A DNA stretch of 64,000 nucleotides, from the NCBI GenBank assembly GCA_023846275.1, contig CM043875.1:4523569-4587568 (forward strand), given 5' to 3'. Both the position numbers and the translations under genes were made by a program. Position 1 is the stretch's first letter. Every line of letters begins with the position of its first letter. The DNA is from Vanilla planifolia (lineage: Eukaryota > Streptophyta > Magnoliopsida > Asparagales > Orchidaceae). The notes beneath the pieces are model-generated. The model worked only from the letters and a program-made list of their open reading frames with translations, had not been told where the DNA came from and ran no database searches. Positions 39,321 through 51,500 of this stretch are shown in pieces.

Positions 39321-41012
39321 TGTGGTGGAGGAGACCACTAAAAATTTCACAACATATGTATTTTAATAATAAAAAGGGAGGGACTAAATTGAGTTACATT
39401 AATTAAAGATCTGCTGAAGATGATTATGTTAATAGGAAGCAACAAAAATACTATAGCAATTAGACATTACATTATTTATAATGTTATTTTCTAAATGATT
39501 AGAGTCAAACAATTTTAAATTCTTGGCTTTTCAAATATTTTAGCAAATAAATGAGGGTAGTATTTGTAAGACCTCATTTCTAGTTGAATCATTGTTATCA
39601 TGACTCCACTAGTGCTATAGTAATAGAATTATCTTGGTTGATTTGGATTCCTGTATATTCAGATGGTTAGCAAAGATAGATGATACTTTATATTGGATTT
39701 TTAGTAGCTTACAAATGAATGATCTATTAAGTCTTTATTTGGGAAATATGTGCATTTGGTGGTAGTTAAATATTTAATCTACTTAATATCTCTTAGAATA
39801 GTAATAGGTTATTAAGTATTCCCCACATTAGAAGGGAGATTTTTTTGAACATTTAGGGTTCTAGATTCTTTGCTTTAATTATAGAATTAGTCGTTTACAG
39901 TTTAAAGCTTCCCAAGTTGTTTGGATACTAAATTCTCTATTGGATATAAGTATCCAATAATTGGCTCTAGTTGAGTTAAACACCTCTATATGATTCAATA
40001 CCATGTTCTTGATCTTTTCCATACATTAGATTTCACATTTCCTATATGATAGCAAATATTTCACTTTCATGAAGCTGTCCCACAATAAGTTAGCTGAATG
40101 GAACTTTCAATATAGTTTTTGTCAAAAAAGCTACCCTTAATTACTCTATTTTTTTAATCTTAGTCATTCTCCTTAATAGGAAAACTAATCTTATCTTAGC
40201 TAGACCAGTGATGCCTATGGTTGTTCATTAAATCATCCCTATGAAAACCATTCGTCATCTTCTCGATTCCATGTAGAATATTTAGTAGAGGCTGTGTAAC
40301 CATCAATGTGTCAGGATTGAGGCAAGCATGCATTTAATTAGAATTAGTCTCTCATCATAGTCAACATAATTTTCTTTTGACATACTATCTTCTTATTGAT
40401 TTTGTCAACTTTCCTCTAAAAAATGAACATTCCAGATAGTTCATTGGTAGTTTTTTTTTTTCATAAAGCCCAGTCTTTGAGTAATTCTTTTGGCTTGGCT
40501 TAACTTGATTTTGAGGTTAGTGATTGATTTTTTGTCCTCTTGCTTAAGATTATGATGTCATCAAAACTTAAGAGTGAAATAATTAGGTAGGTTTTGGGTT
40601 GCACATAATGTAAAATCTTATCTTAGACAATGTGATTATTCAACTCTTAGCTAAATACCTCCACAAATAAGATAAAAAGTAGAGGAGATATTGGTTTTCC
40701 TTATTTGAGTCATTAAGATACTTAGAAAAAACCATTAAAATTTTCATTGAACATGATGGAGATCCAACTTCTATGAAGCACTTTCATGATCACCTTGATG
40801 AACCTATCCTCCAAGTTGAATTTAGTAAGGACCTTGCATAAGAATTCTTAGGATGAGTAATCAAAAAAACATTTTTTAGATCAAGTTTAATCATGTAATT
40901 ATTTCCTTTAGCTTTTCTATTTATAGCTTCAATCAATTCTATGTTGTCCATGATGTTCCATAACTTCAATGAATTTAGCTTACTCTAGAGAGATGAGAAG
41001 TGGTAGAAATTT

Positions 41013-41246
41013 CTAAAGTCCAACTAATAACATTTTGGAGAGGAGTTTTCTAATAAAATTGCATAAACATATAGGCCTAAAATCATTAAATATTTTTATT
41101 TTATTATTTTTGGGATTCAAGACTAGATTAGTGATAAATACTTTTTTAAGAATTAATGCCCCAGCAATAAAATTCCTTGTTGCATCTAGAACATTATTTG
41201 CAATTATCTCCCAACAATGTATGAAAAAAATTACCTTTAACTCCAT
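41013..41246 (-). pseudogene. LINE reverse transcriptase, N-terminal block
   Basis: A 77-codon open stretch on the minus strand. It reads FFIHCWEIIANNVLDATRNF then IKIFNDFRPICLCNFIRKLL. This is the plant L1 RT start (W-II--DV--A---F ... NDFRPISLCNVIYKIISK). The reading frame then meets several stops. Confidence 0.9.
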
Positions 41247-42959
41247 TTAGTCTTGGGGCACTATGTGTGTCCACTTAATATATAATAACTTTAATTTTCT
41301 CTATTGAGACATACTGCATTAATATATTGTTGTTTGCTGCATTTATTAAGCATAAAGTCTTTCTCACCTACCTGAGAGATTGACATCTAATTCTGATAAT
41401 GCTAATTGTAGCCTTAACAAATTCTTTCTTCATTCTAAACCAAATTATTCATGGAATCATTTATCCTATGGATTGTTAGCTTGGATTTCTTTTCCTTGGC
41501 CATGGCATAAAAGAATTTTGGGTTTCTTTCCTCTTTCTCTAATAATCTAATTCTAGCCTTTTGATGCCAAAATGATTATAGTGGAATTAAGAAGATTCTC
41601 TTACACCTTTAACAACTCCCTCCTTAATTCCTTATCTTGAACTTATTCAAATTATTTTTCTTTTTGTAGGACTTGATCTTTAATAGATTTTATTGCATCT
41701 AATATATTACGAAACATTGTTTGTTATAGCCTTTATGATAAGCTTTTAATCATTTCAACTTAAATGCAAGTGCTCTCTTACCATAACTAGTAACAATTAG
41801 TTTCCAATTCTATTCTACAATGTATAGAAAGGATTAATAATTTGACCACAATTTCTAGAATTTAAATTGCTTGGGGACTAATGAGGATTCCTTTGAGAAG
41901 TGTAGTAGTAGTGGAGCATGGTCTAAACCTATTGTTCTAAGGTGTTGAATTACAATAACAATTAGCTTATTAATCTATTCTTGATTTACAAGCACTCCAT
42001 CTAAAATCTTCTAGACTCGTCTTCCTTTTCTTTTATTAGACCAAGTGAAAGGATTTCTCAAGAATGATAACTCCTTCACTGCATAATAATTAATAAAATT
42101 AGAGAATTCTTGAATAGCTTCCCATTAAGGAATAAAGTGTCTTTTATACTCATCTAAAAAAGCCACTATGTTAAATTTTCCTCCAATTAACCATGGAATG
42201 TGTAAACCTCTATAGTTTGTTTGAGACTTTGCTAGAGGGCTCTTCTATTAGTGAATGAACTCTTTGTATAAACAAATAAACAATAAGTATACTTGTTCTA
42301 TTCTTCATTCTTTACATATAAATGTATGAATTGCTCTTTGCTCAATATAACTTGGTAAGAAAAACAATTGTTCCATAAGATCCAAATCTTATTTTTTATG
42401 TCCCATGTTTTTTTGGTAATTTGAATAGCCCAAGAGCTTTTGCAAATGCTTCTAGGACTGTTTGGCTTGTAAGGTATATTTTTATTTTTTTCTTGGCCCT
42501 TCTATTGAAGACTTCATCATTGAAATGTAACAAGCCAAAGGCTCTTTCTTGAAGATTTTTATAAAATTTCTTAAATGATTGGAGATCATTTTTTTGTTGA
42601 GCTCTATCTTAGGTTATCTCAAAATTTGATATAAAGGCTTATTTTTTACACTCTCTTTGAATTTTTCTTAGAATATTGCAATCATATGTAATTCAATGAG
42701 TAAGATGATTAGGAACCATAACTTGATTGAGTTCTTTGTTAATTAATCGAAATCCATAAGATTTATTGCTACCTTTATGAGGAATTTCTTTTACTTTTGG
42801 GTTAAGGATCTGTGTTAGCTTTGGGTATTGTATGTCTATTTCATAGATTTATTTGTTATTATTGTTTGAACAATTGGCATTCCTTATCACTTAGATGTTC
42901 CACCTCTCTTCAGGCTATGAAGTTAAAGGAATTTGAGCAATCAAATCTATAAAAATTTG

Positions 42960-43200
42960 TGGGGTCGCATGATCCATAGAGGAATTTTTGTTATTCATAA
43001 TGTGTTTGCACTAGAGAATGTTGTGTCCCTGCTTATAGCATTCTTGACAATATGTGGGCAAGTTATCATATTGAACTTCTATCAAAAACCATTGTTGGTG
43101 CCTTATCATTTAGTGATTCTAATGTGTGTTGGGAGGTTTTTCACCAAATCCACTCCACACAATCCCTTGCAACATTTGGTCGAGTTAAACTGATAGTCGT
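42960..43200 (-). pseudogene. LINE ORF1 zinc-knuckle remnant
   Basis: The minus strand gives ARVCVE-like text as KCCKGLCGVDLVKNLPTHIRI, then, in another frame, LPTYCQECYKQGHNILQCKH. This matches the CxxCxxxGHxxxxC zinc knuckle of plant L1 ORF1 proteins, which bind RNA. It is broken by stops and at least one frame change. Confidence 0.8.
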
Positions 43201-44643
43201 TGCACCCACCTTGAGTGGTACCAATCATTGAAGCTAAAGAGTAGAAGACTAATTTGTTTAAAAAAACAAATTAGGAGATGTTCGAGTGAAATCTACACTT
43301 GAGATAATAGGAGCTTAGAGTTCAATTGAAAAGTTTAATGCCATTTGAGTATGCACATAAAAATTTTGACAATGGACAAAGTTCTGTGTAACCAACAGTG
43401 CTAATAGTCATATGCGAAGGAGCGATTAAGGGAGGTGAATCCCTCATAGCTCACCATTGCGAGAAAGAAATTTTATAAGAAAAGAGGCTTGAGAGTGAGG
43501 CAAACACACAAATTTTTAATGTTATTACCTGTCTAAGGAGCTTTTTGATTCAAAAGTGATTGTTGAGCTCATCAACTTTAAGGTTGTCATGCCTTCCTTC
43601 AAAGTTGTTTTCTTACCCTTCCATGATTTCTAAGGCAAGTTTTTTTTATGATGCTATTTCAAATATTTTGTTTACATATTTTATATGATAATGAAACTTC
43701 ATACATGGGATTATACATATAAAATAGAATTTGATTATATATTAGAAAAAGGAATAAGGTCTTATTTTGGTTTAAGAAATTTATATGAAGAAAAGCTATA
43801 ACTTATAGAACAAAATTATCATAATAAAATTATAATTTTTTAAGATATTATTCTCAATTCATGTGGATATTATATGATAATCACCAGTACTTCATGTAAG
43901 ATAGTTAAGTATAAGTCTAGAATCATACTCTTTTTGGATATTAATATCATAATTATAATATTATCTTATTAGAAAGTTATTAATATTTTATGTAACATAG
44001 TTAAGGTATTATTTTGAGAATTCATATATTAATATAGATAATATGGTAAGCACTTTGTGCAAGTTGGAGATATTTTCTTACATTTTGGTGTTGCATAGGA
44101 AGGATATTATATTAATTGTTTGCATCCTTCAAGTTTTGGCAATCTAATAAAAAGGAGATTTTGTTATTTAAAGAGAAAGGAATGTCATTAGCAAAATTAT
44201 GAACTTAATGCAAGAAGGACCTTGAGTAAGAAATTATTATAATTTATCAAAGAAAGTGCATAGAAGAAAGGAAAAATGGTGAGTTGTTTTCTTAATTTTT
44301 GTGTTTTGTGTCTTAATTAAATTGGATTACAAAAAAATGGATTATGATTAGTCTTATTAGTTAAGCATGCAATGAATTATTAGATGCTTTAAGATATAGG
44401 GGGTGTAATTCTTAATTTCAAGAAGGCAAAAAAGAATGAGAGAGAATTACCCCAAAGAGAATATGTAAGTAACATAAATAATTGTGATACAAATAGATTA
44501 TTGTTATGTACCTTAAGGATTTTATAGAGTTGAGTAGGACATCATAGCATCTTCTAACATATGCATACATGTTCTGATAATAATTTGGTATATTTATTAG
44601 CAATATGTATGGAATAAAGTATTGCATGTAAACTTGGCATTTG

Positions 44644-44726
<83 letters not shown>

Positions 44727-46750
44727 ATGATAATAAAAAAATATAAAAAAATTTAAAACAAAAGAATGACAAGAAGTAAAGATGATAAAATATAAGCTAA
44801 AATATTCTTATATTATTTAATATGCATGAATTACTAAGATGATACAGGTTTCTCTATGACCTTGTCTCTTGAAACTATTTGATCAAGATTTGAGTAATAC
44901 CTCAAAATAAGGATAATTTATTTTGAAAAATTTAAATTTATTATATGTTAAAAAGAAAGAATTTTAATGATATCAAGATTGATTAATAGTTCTAAAGATA
45001 GAACAGTTGTAAATTATAAAACTAATAATGTTTGTTATTGAGTTATATGTTTGAGAATTTTATAAATTTTTTAAGGATTCTTTAAGGATATTTCTAATTT
45101 TAAAAAAGATTGTATAATATGATACTAAACATAATACAATGTAATAAAATGAAACAAATAAAATAAATATATTAACTAGGACCATACAATATGATTTGGT
45201 ATATCATATAAATATGATGCCTTATTAGATAACCAATGCCATAATGGGTCAGTCAAGATAATAAGAAAGTGAGAGAAGATATAGATGTATAACATGATAA
45301 TAGATGATCATACACATACTATTAATTGAGAATTAAAATTTATGATGGAATAATAAATGAATAAACCAATAATAAATCATATAATATGATTAGTATAATC
45401 ACATAAGTATGGTTATTAATGGGTTGTACAAATAAGACTATGAACATCTCCTAAAAATACCTAAGTTGAATAAATCAAAAGGGAACCTCTAGGTAAAATT
45501 AAAGATACTATATAAGAACAATCAAGTAAAAGAATTAAATTTCATTGGTATTTATATTACTTATTTGATGATAATGAAATCATTGTGTTAGTTTTATTAA
45601 TATTTTTTATGAATATTTTAGATTATGTATCTTAAAATTAAATAGATTAATCCATTAAATAACTTGATCAAGTGACTCATAGGGTAATTCATAAGTGAGG
45701 ATAAGTTAAAAAAAACTTAGTAGTTTATGCAAGCTTGGCTCAACTTACAAATCTTGGAGCCTTTGGTCATCACCTTTGGTAGAGTGGCTTCCCATTAAGA
45801 GTTCATTATATATATTAAAAAGCATTTACATTTATTGCAAAATTAGTCATTTATATTAAAAAAATACATAATCATTCGCATGTATTTTTATAATTAAATT
45901 ATTTGATTCTTTTAAAAAGTATTTAAGCTATATTTATTATATTCAAATATAGATACAAAAAAATATATGCATTAATATTTGTATGCACATGCATATAAAT
46001 ATAATATTTACGTCTTTTTTATCATATCGTTAGAGTTAATGTCATAAAAAAGTTTTGTGATTAATTTTTTTTGAAAAACTTCTTAGACATTAGAGTTATA
46101 ACATTTGTTTATGACCCATGAGTTGTTTATATGGCTTTTGTTTGGCATTCCAAAGTGAAAGTACATAATTAAATATAAATATAATCACAATTTTGATAAA
46201 ATGTAATCATGATTAAATAATAATTAAAATTATTTTATTAAAATAAATTAGAATAAATGGATACTAAGTTGATATGGAGATTAAAAATGTTAAATTTGAA
46301 ACATATTTAATAAAGATTTCAAATTAAGTTAAATATCATAAAAAAGTAACATAAATAGTAATGCATATTTTCCTAAAATAAATATCAATCTCATACAATC
46401 TTAAATTAATTGTAATATAAATAATATTTGACATAGATATTATTGAATATTAGATTAATTAATAAAATAAAATAAAAAAATATTATTTTAAATAAGTTCA
46501 AAAATATAGTTAATAAATATGATATAAACAAATCTTTAATAAAATGATTGATATTATTTAAATTATAACAAATATTTTTTTGGTAAAAACGAAAATAAAT
46601 TTTTAAAGTTATCTGGGAAATAAAATTATTTTTATATTATTTATATTTTTTGGATTTATTAAACAATATTTTAAATATGATTGGGAAATATTAGATTATT
46701 CCAACAAGTTCTTTTTATAAAAAATTTAAAAACGATGAACCAAAATAAAC
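43200..46750. other. A+T-rich intergenic region before the RIO1 gene
   Basis: No gene-like frame is seen. A TA microsatellite is at 44646-44723. Around 45110-45420 there is a cluster of ATCATA/TATGAT near-palindromes like those near 1.4, 37 and 60 kb. The last several hundred bases (45830-46700) are almost pure A+T. Confidence 0.6.
44646..44723. repeat. (TA)n microsatellite
   Basis: An uninterrupted alternating TA run of about 78 bases between ordinary A+T-rich flanks. The minus-strand Tyr-Ile frame across it is not a gene. Confidence 0.95.
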
Positions 46751-46899
46751 CATTCCAATTTAACCGGTCTGTGCACCCGAACCTCCTATCTCCGCAATAT
46801 AACTTGTAGGAGGTTGGAGGGAGAGCTCCATCCCTAGCGAACCCTTCTCGACAGCAAAGGTGAGAACAGTTCGCAAGAGAGGAGAGATTTCGAAGACAC

Positions 46900-47067
46900 G
46901 AAGGCGGGCAGCGCGAACAGCAATTTTGGCAAGGCTGAAGGAAAGACGGTCGCGTCGGAGGGCCTTTGGTGATATAGACAATTTCGAGCGGAGCAGGGGC
47001 AGTGGCTCCGAAGAGGGAGAGGGAAATTGACGGCGAGTCTCCGGCGAAGAGCTACCTATTCCGAGTT
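46900..47067 (+). other. RIO1: Likely 5' UTR exon of RIO1
   Basis: A local island of higher G+C (about 46780-47070) stands out from A+T-rich flanks and ends in a good donor, GAGTT|GTAAGT, at 47067. The first coding exon has an acceptor (TTTCTTCCTCAG) ending at 48497, just ahead of the ATG at 48530. The two therefore probably join through a 1.43 kb leader intron. The transcription start cannot be placed and no clear TATA box is seen. Confidence 0.6.
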
Positions 47068-48497
47068 GTAAGTGGTTTCTTTACCGTTTTTCTCTCTTCT
47101 CCTTTGGTTAGATCCATAATGCTATCTTTGCTGAGCATGGCTCGTGACAGGCAGCGGCTAGTTTCGGAGAAAGGATGTTATTTCCCTAAACTAAAGACCA
47201 ATTTAAAGTTCCTATGATCTTTAAATGAGAGTTGGCATAAAATAGGTTTTTTGCATGTTTATAAACAACTAATTAGACTCATGTTAGACTCATGTATGCT
47301 GATACAAGTAACATGAATATGTATGAGAGTGATACCAAGACATAAATTAATTTTCGTTTTATTTAATAGTTAAACAATAGTTATTGCGTAGCAAAGGGAG
47401 TCGACATTAATTGTTGTGTTAAATATTGTGAGTGTTGTTATTAGTATAAATAGACCTTTTTTTGGTTATGTTTGAGAGAAAAACCTTTGTTGGCTTTTGA
47501 TGCGAGTAGCCCATCAATGAATTGAGTTTTGATATGGGTTTTATACTATAGATAAGAGCCTTGAACTCCAATTATTAGTTATTTGATGTTATTTTGTCAT
47601 GAACTTTTGACTTCTATATTTGTTTCTCTTTAGTTTTGTGTATTAGTTATTTGCTCAATTGCCTTGTTAGGTTTTTTTTCTCACGCGAGATATGTGAAAT
47701 TTGTTATGTGACAGTTGTGTTCATATTATATGATTGCATGAATCCAAAGTGTAGTTGCCAAGCTTGTCATTAATTCCATCACATATGTTGTGCATTTGAT
47801 ACTTATTTATGATATGCATTTTCTTATGTGTGTATGATAATCATGTCGTTATTTGTCTATGCTATGCTTGTTTATAAATCAGTCAGCCACATATCTATGC
47901 TATTCATTATGATCATTAGTGAGTAGGCCCAAATATATGAAGGACTTTGTAGAATGACCATGTCTAAGATGTGATAGCATGAAGTCGTGCTGAAGCATAC
48001 TAGTTCCCCTCCTTGCTGTGTTGTATAAATTAACAGATGTTCCCAAATCTGTGAAGTAATTTATGGTATGCCCTTGGCTAAGATGTGCTAGCATGAACTT
48101 ATGCTGAAGCATGCTAATTGCCCTCCACAATGTGTTGTATATATTAACAGATGTTGACACATGCATTTGTTGTTTTTTAACTAAGTCCTACAATCAATTT
48201 TAGTGTGTTCATTGGATGCACTTGTTATACTCCCATATTTTGAACAATTGAAGTGCTCCTTTGGAATTGAAACTTTAGTGCATGTATTTTGAATAGATTG
48301 GAAAGGAAAGCTTAAATTTTTCTGTTTTTTTACTATTGCATGTTCTTAATTTGTGAATCGTTACTTTGATCATGATTGGTAGCACTTATTCTTGCAGCTT
48401 TTATAAATTAAAGATAGAGATTAACTATGCTTAATTACTCAAGGTGCTACACACATATAAGTTTATTCATTTGCATAATATTGAGTTTCTTCCTCAG
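47068..48497 (+). other. Leader intron of RIO1
   Basis: This inferred intron (GTAAGTGG...CTTCCTCAG) holds no gene. It contains a 114 bp tandem duplication at 47964 and 48078. The minus-strand frame at 47900-48166 arises from that duplication, and its repeated peptide phrase is an echo of it. Confidence 0.6.
47964..48160. repeat. 114 bp tandem duplication in the RIO1 leader intron
   Basis: Copies start at 47964 and 48078 with CTAAGATGTG(A/C)TAGCATGAA. Both contain GCTGAAGCAT(A/G)CTA, CCCTCC and GTGTTGTATA-ATTAACAGA. Divergence is moderate. Confidence 0.85.
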
Positions 48498-48529
48498 TGA
48501 ATAAATAGCTTCTATCCACCTAGAGAGCC

Positions 48530-51500
48530 ATGGTTCTTGAATCAGTAGCTCTGGAAGAGAAGGAGCTTGAAATGATGGATGAGGAAGAAGAGGATGGGGA
48601 GGATTATGAATCTTGGTCGTCAGAGTCAGAAGTGGGCGATGCATTGGATTGGTTGGATTTGAAAGAGGGCATTGATGGAGATGGTGTTGCCACTTCTTTT
48701 TCAGCATCTACAACGAGACGCCCAAATGCCCATGGAGGACTTGTTTCTCGTCCATTACAACCTCTCTCTAACCGTTGCCAAAAGTTTGCCTCACACATCC
48801 GAGCTAATCCTTTGGAGGTACCATGAGCTACTTTATACATGGCTGTGTTGATGAATTTCATTCTTTTGAGTTGACTTAAGATTCATTTACTGCAGCTATT
48901 TAGATTTGTTCATTCATTAAATTTTAGCAAAAAAATGTTTTTTGCTCATTTTGTGCAACTCTTTCAAATGTTGTGCCCTATATTCATTTCACTTTTTGAG
49001 GTAATACTTTTTGTTTATTTATAATGTTTGAGTTTTCATTATGTAATACTAAAGCCTTATCATTGTTTAGGAATGGGAGGGAAGGCTAAATGTGGGGATG
49101 TCTAATTTAGTGACAACTGCTATTCGAGAAAGCGTACGGGAGTCTACCATTGGGAGGACTAGAAACATGGAGAAAGCTGACAGGGCCACCGTTGAGCAAG
49201 TACTTTTGGACTACTTTTTAATTATCCAATTTCTTAATTTTTTTTTTATCAAAACATGTATTAAAGACCTTTATTAATCCTTGTAAATAGATTGAGTACA
49301 TAATGTACATCATCTTGAATTCACAAAATAGTATATAGAGAGAACTTAATTCTATCTGCCGAGCCACTTTCAATATAGTAGACTACATGTTTTATCGTGA
49401 ATGGTTGTTTAGGCATTGGCAAAGACCATAATTTGCAAAAGACAACCAATTTTGGGATTGAGATAGTGTTTGCAAAATTATGAGATATCTAAAAGGTAGT
49501 TGTTCATGCAGAATTTGTTATATTCACTATGCTTAATTGTGCCATCTATCTATCTGGAAACTTTCAAGGTTTGTTTGTCAATGTTGTTGCAATTTAAAAA
49601 GGAATATTTATGAAGAGTTATAAAATAGTTTTTTTAAATGTTTAATTTGATTAGATAAGAAGCTTATAACTATAGTCGTTTTGTGAAGAAGGGGTTTCTA
49701 AATGGCCCTTATGAAGCCTTATACATATGTTTTTGGACAGTGGTCCTCAAATATTAGTTTCGATAGTGACAACTTCAAGCATTCTGTTGTTTTTTCCTTT
49801 TTCCATTGTGAAGAAACTAGAATGAAAATATTAGTATGTGTTTTAGGCCATAGGAAGGAAAATTGCAACCTATGCCCACTGCAATATAGCCATAAAAGTT
49901 GATCCTGTTAATTTTCATTTAAATTGTTAGTGACTACCAATTTTGAATTTTTTATTACTGAATTTATTTATATGTAAACTGGATTCACTTTCAGTTTTTG
50001 TGTGTAAGAATGAAAAAGTAATTGTGTGATGTCGATTGGAATTTGGTCTAGTTTTTAACTTTTGATCTTTATGGTTATTGGTGCTTGTACTTGCTGTCCC
50101 ATTGTCCTTCCTATAAATGTATAAATTATGATCTTACATAAGCATCTTTGCATGATTGCCTGTTCATATAAGCAATCATTTCACAGTTATGCACATAATT
50201 GGCACTAATGATTACATAATTTACTGTCTTGCTCTATTTTTTTCCAAATTAATTCTCGTCATAGTAACTACATTGCCTCTTTTTTTAGTAGTAAATCCAA
50301 TGGCATTGGTGGTATCATCACTTAATATATGCTTACTCTTGTATATCTCTTAACCTTGTTAATTCATTAGCATGGCTGTAATATTGAATATTGACTCTGC
50401 AGGCAATTGACCCAAGAACTAGGATGGTTTTGTTCAAGATGCTGAATCGGGGGGTTTTTACCAATATTAATGGTTGCATTTCTACTGGTAAAGAGGTCAA
50501 ATTTTTCCTTTCTATATATTTTCATTATCTTTAGCTGTGTATGCTGATGAATATGATGGAGTAAAATATCATTAGTGTAGTTTTATTGAGGGCTTTTGCC
50601 GTATGTGAACTTTCCTAGTGTTAATTTTGATTTCTGATCTGTTTATTATTCATTTTTTAAATTTCGTGTGCCAGGCAAATGTCTATCATGCAACAAGATC
50701 TGATGGCCAGGAATTAGCAATCAAGGTGTACAAAACGTCTGTTCTTGTTTTTAAGTAAGTATTCATCTTTTTTATTCTGCAAAACATTCTTATGCAATAA
50801 GTGTTTATCATGTCTCTCTTGATTACTTTTAAGTTTGGTTTCTTTCTTGAATTGCTTAGTAACATGTTAACGAGAAATGCTACTGTTTAGTTAAAAGTTT
50901 GATTTATTGGAAGAGGGTTGTTGTTTTTCTTGTATTCCTATCATACCTATTTTCCACAAAGAAGCCATGTACACATGCACAAGGAGACACATTGGTGCAA
51001 CATCATAGCACATCAAGTTTAAGACATATCTCAAGACACATCTCATGCTAATCCAACAAGTATTTTGTTGTTTGTTGTATTATCCTCATTGCATACTTCA
51101 ATGCAACCTTCGACAAGTTTTACCTAGAACGATTGACTTGCTTTGTGCTAACGTCTTGTTACCCGATGGTGTGAGCACCTGTGTATCCCATCAAGGACTG
51201 ATGGCAAGGTTTGGTTTAACAGATTGATCATTATCTTGGATTATGAGGTGTCTGCATGAGCCCACACACTTACAATGGTCATTTATGAAGCTCCACTTAA
51301 GTATAAAACACTAATATTTGGTAGTTATGCTGTCCTTTGAGCATGCCTCAATGTAGCCTTTAACAAGGTTCAATCCAAACTGTCACTCCGACATCTTTTT
51401 TTTTTAATGTCTTGGTCGATGGCCAGTTTTGGGTATCACAAGTTCCCAAGGATTTCCTCATTTTTTTTCCAATACCAAGCAAAATATACAAAAATGAGCA

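Larger units (their letters stand above)
38850..43200 (-). mobile_element. Decayed L1-type LINE retrotransposon
   Basis: Reading the minus strand, domains occur in the order of plant L1 elements. A CCHC zinc knuckle of the first ORF (LPTYCQECYKQGHNILQCKH) lies near 43060-43000. Endonuclease blocks follow: PWLIGGKFNIV, NPFTWSNKRKGRR and LDHAPLLLHF at about 42200-41880. Reverse transcriptase starts with NDFRPICLCNFIRKLLSKML and lies at 41250 to about 40300. A C-terminal RNase H comes at about 39320-38858 (NIDGSVFG and HIYKEGNKVTSYLAK). All domains carry stops and frameshifts, including the RT active-site region (FDDIIIL for the usual YADD-L). It is a non-functional copy. Confidence 0.9.

Noticed and set aside
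47002..47217. Open frame of 71 codons at the RIO1 leader island
   Set aside because: It begins with GTG rather than ATG and runs straight through the good donor GTAAGT at 47068. It is better read as a 5' UTR exon and intron.
48447..48861. Minus-strand frames over the first RIO1 coding exon
   Set aside because: The plus-strand frame ends at a donor in phase with the next RIO1 exon, so these are shadows.
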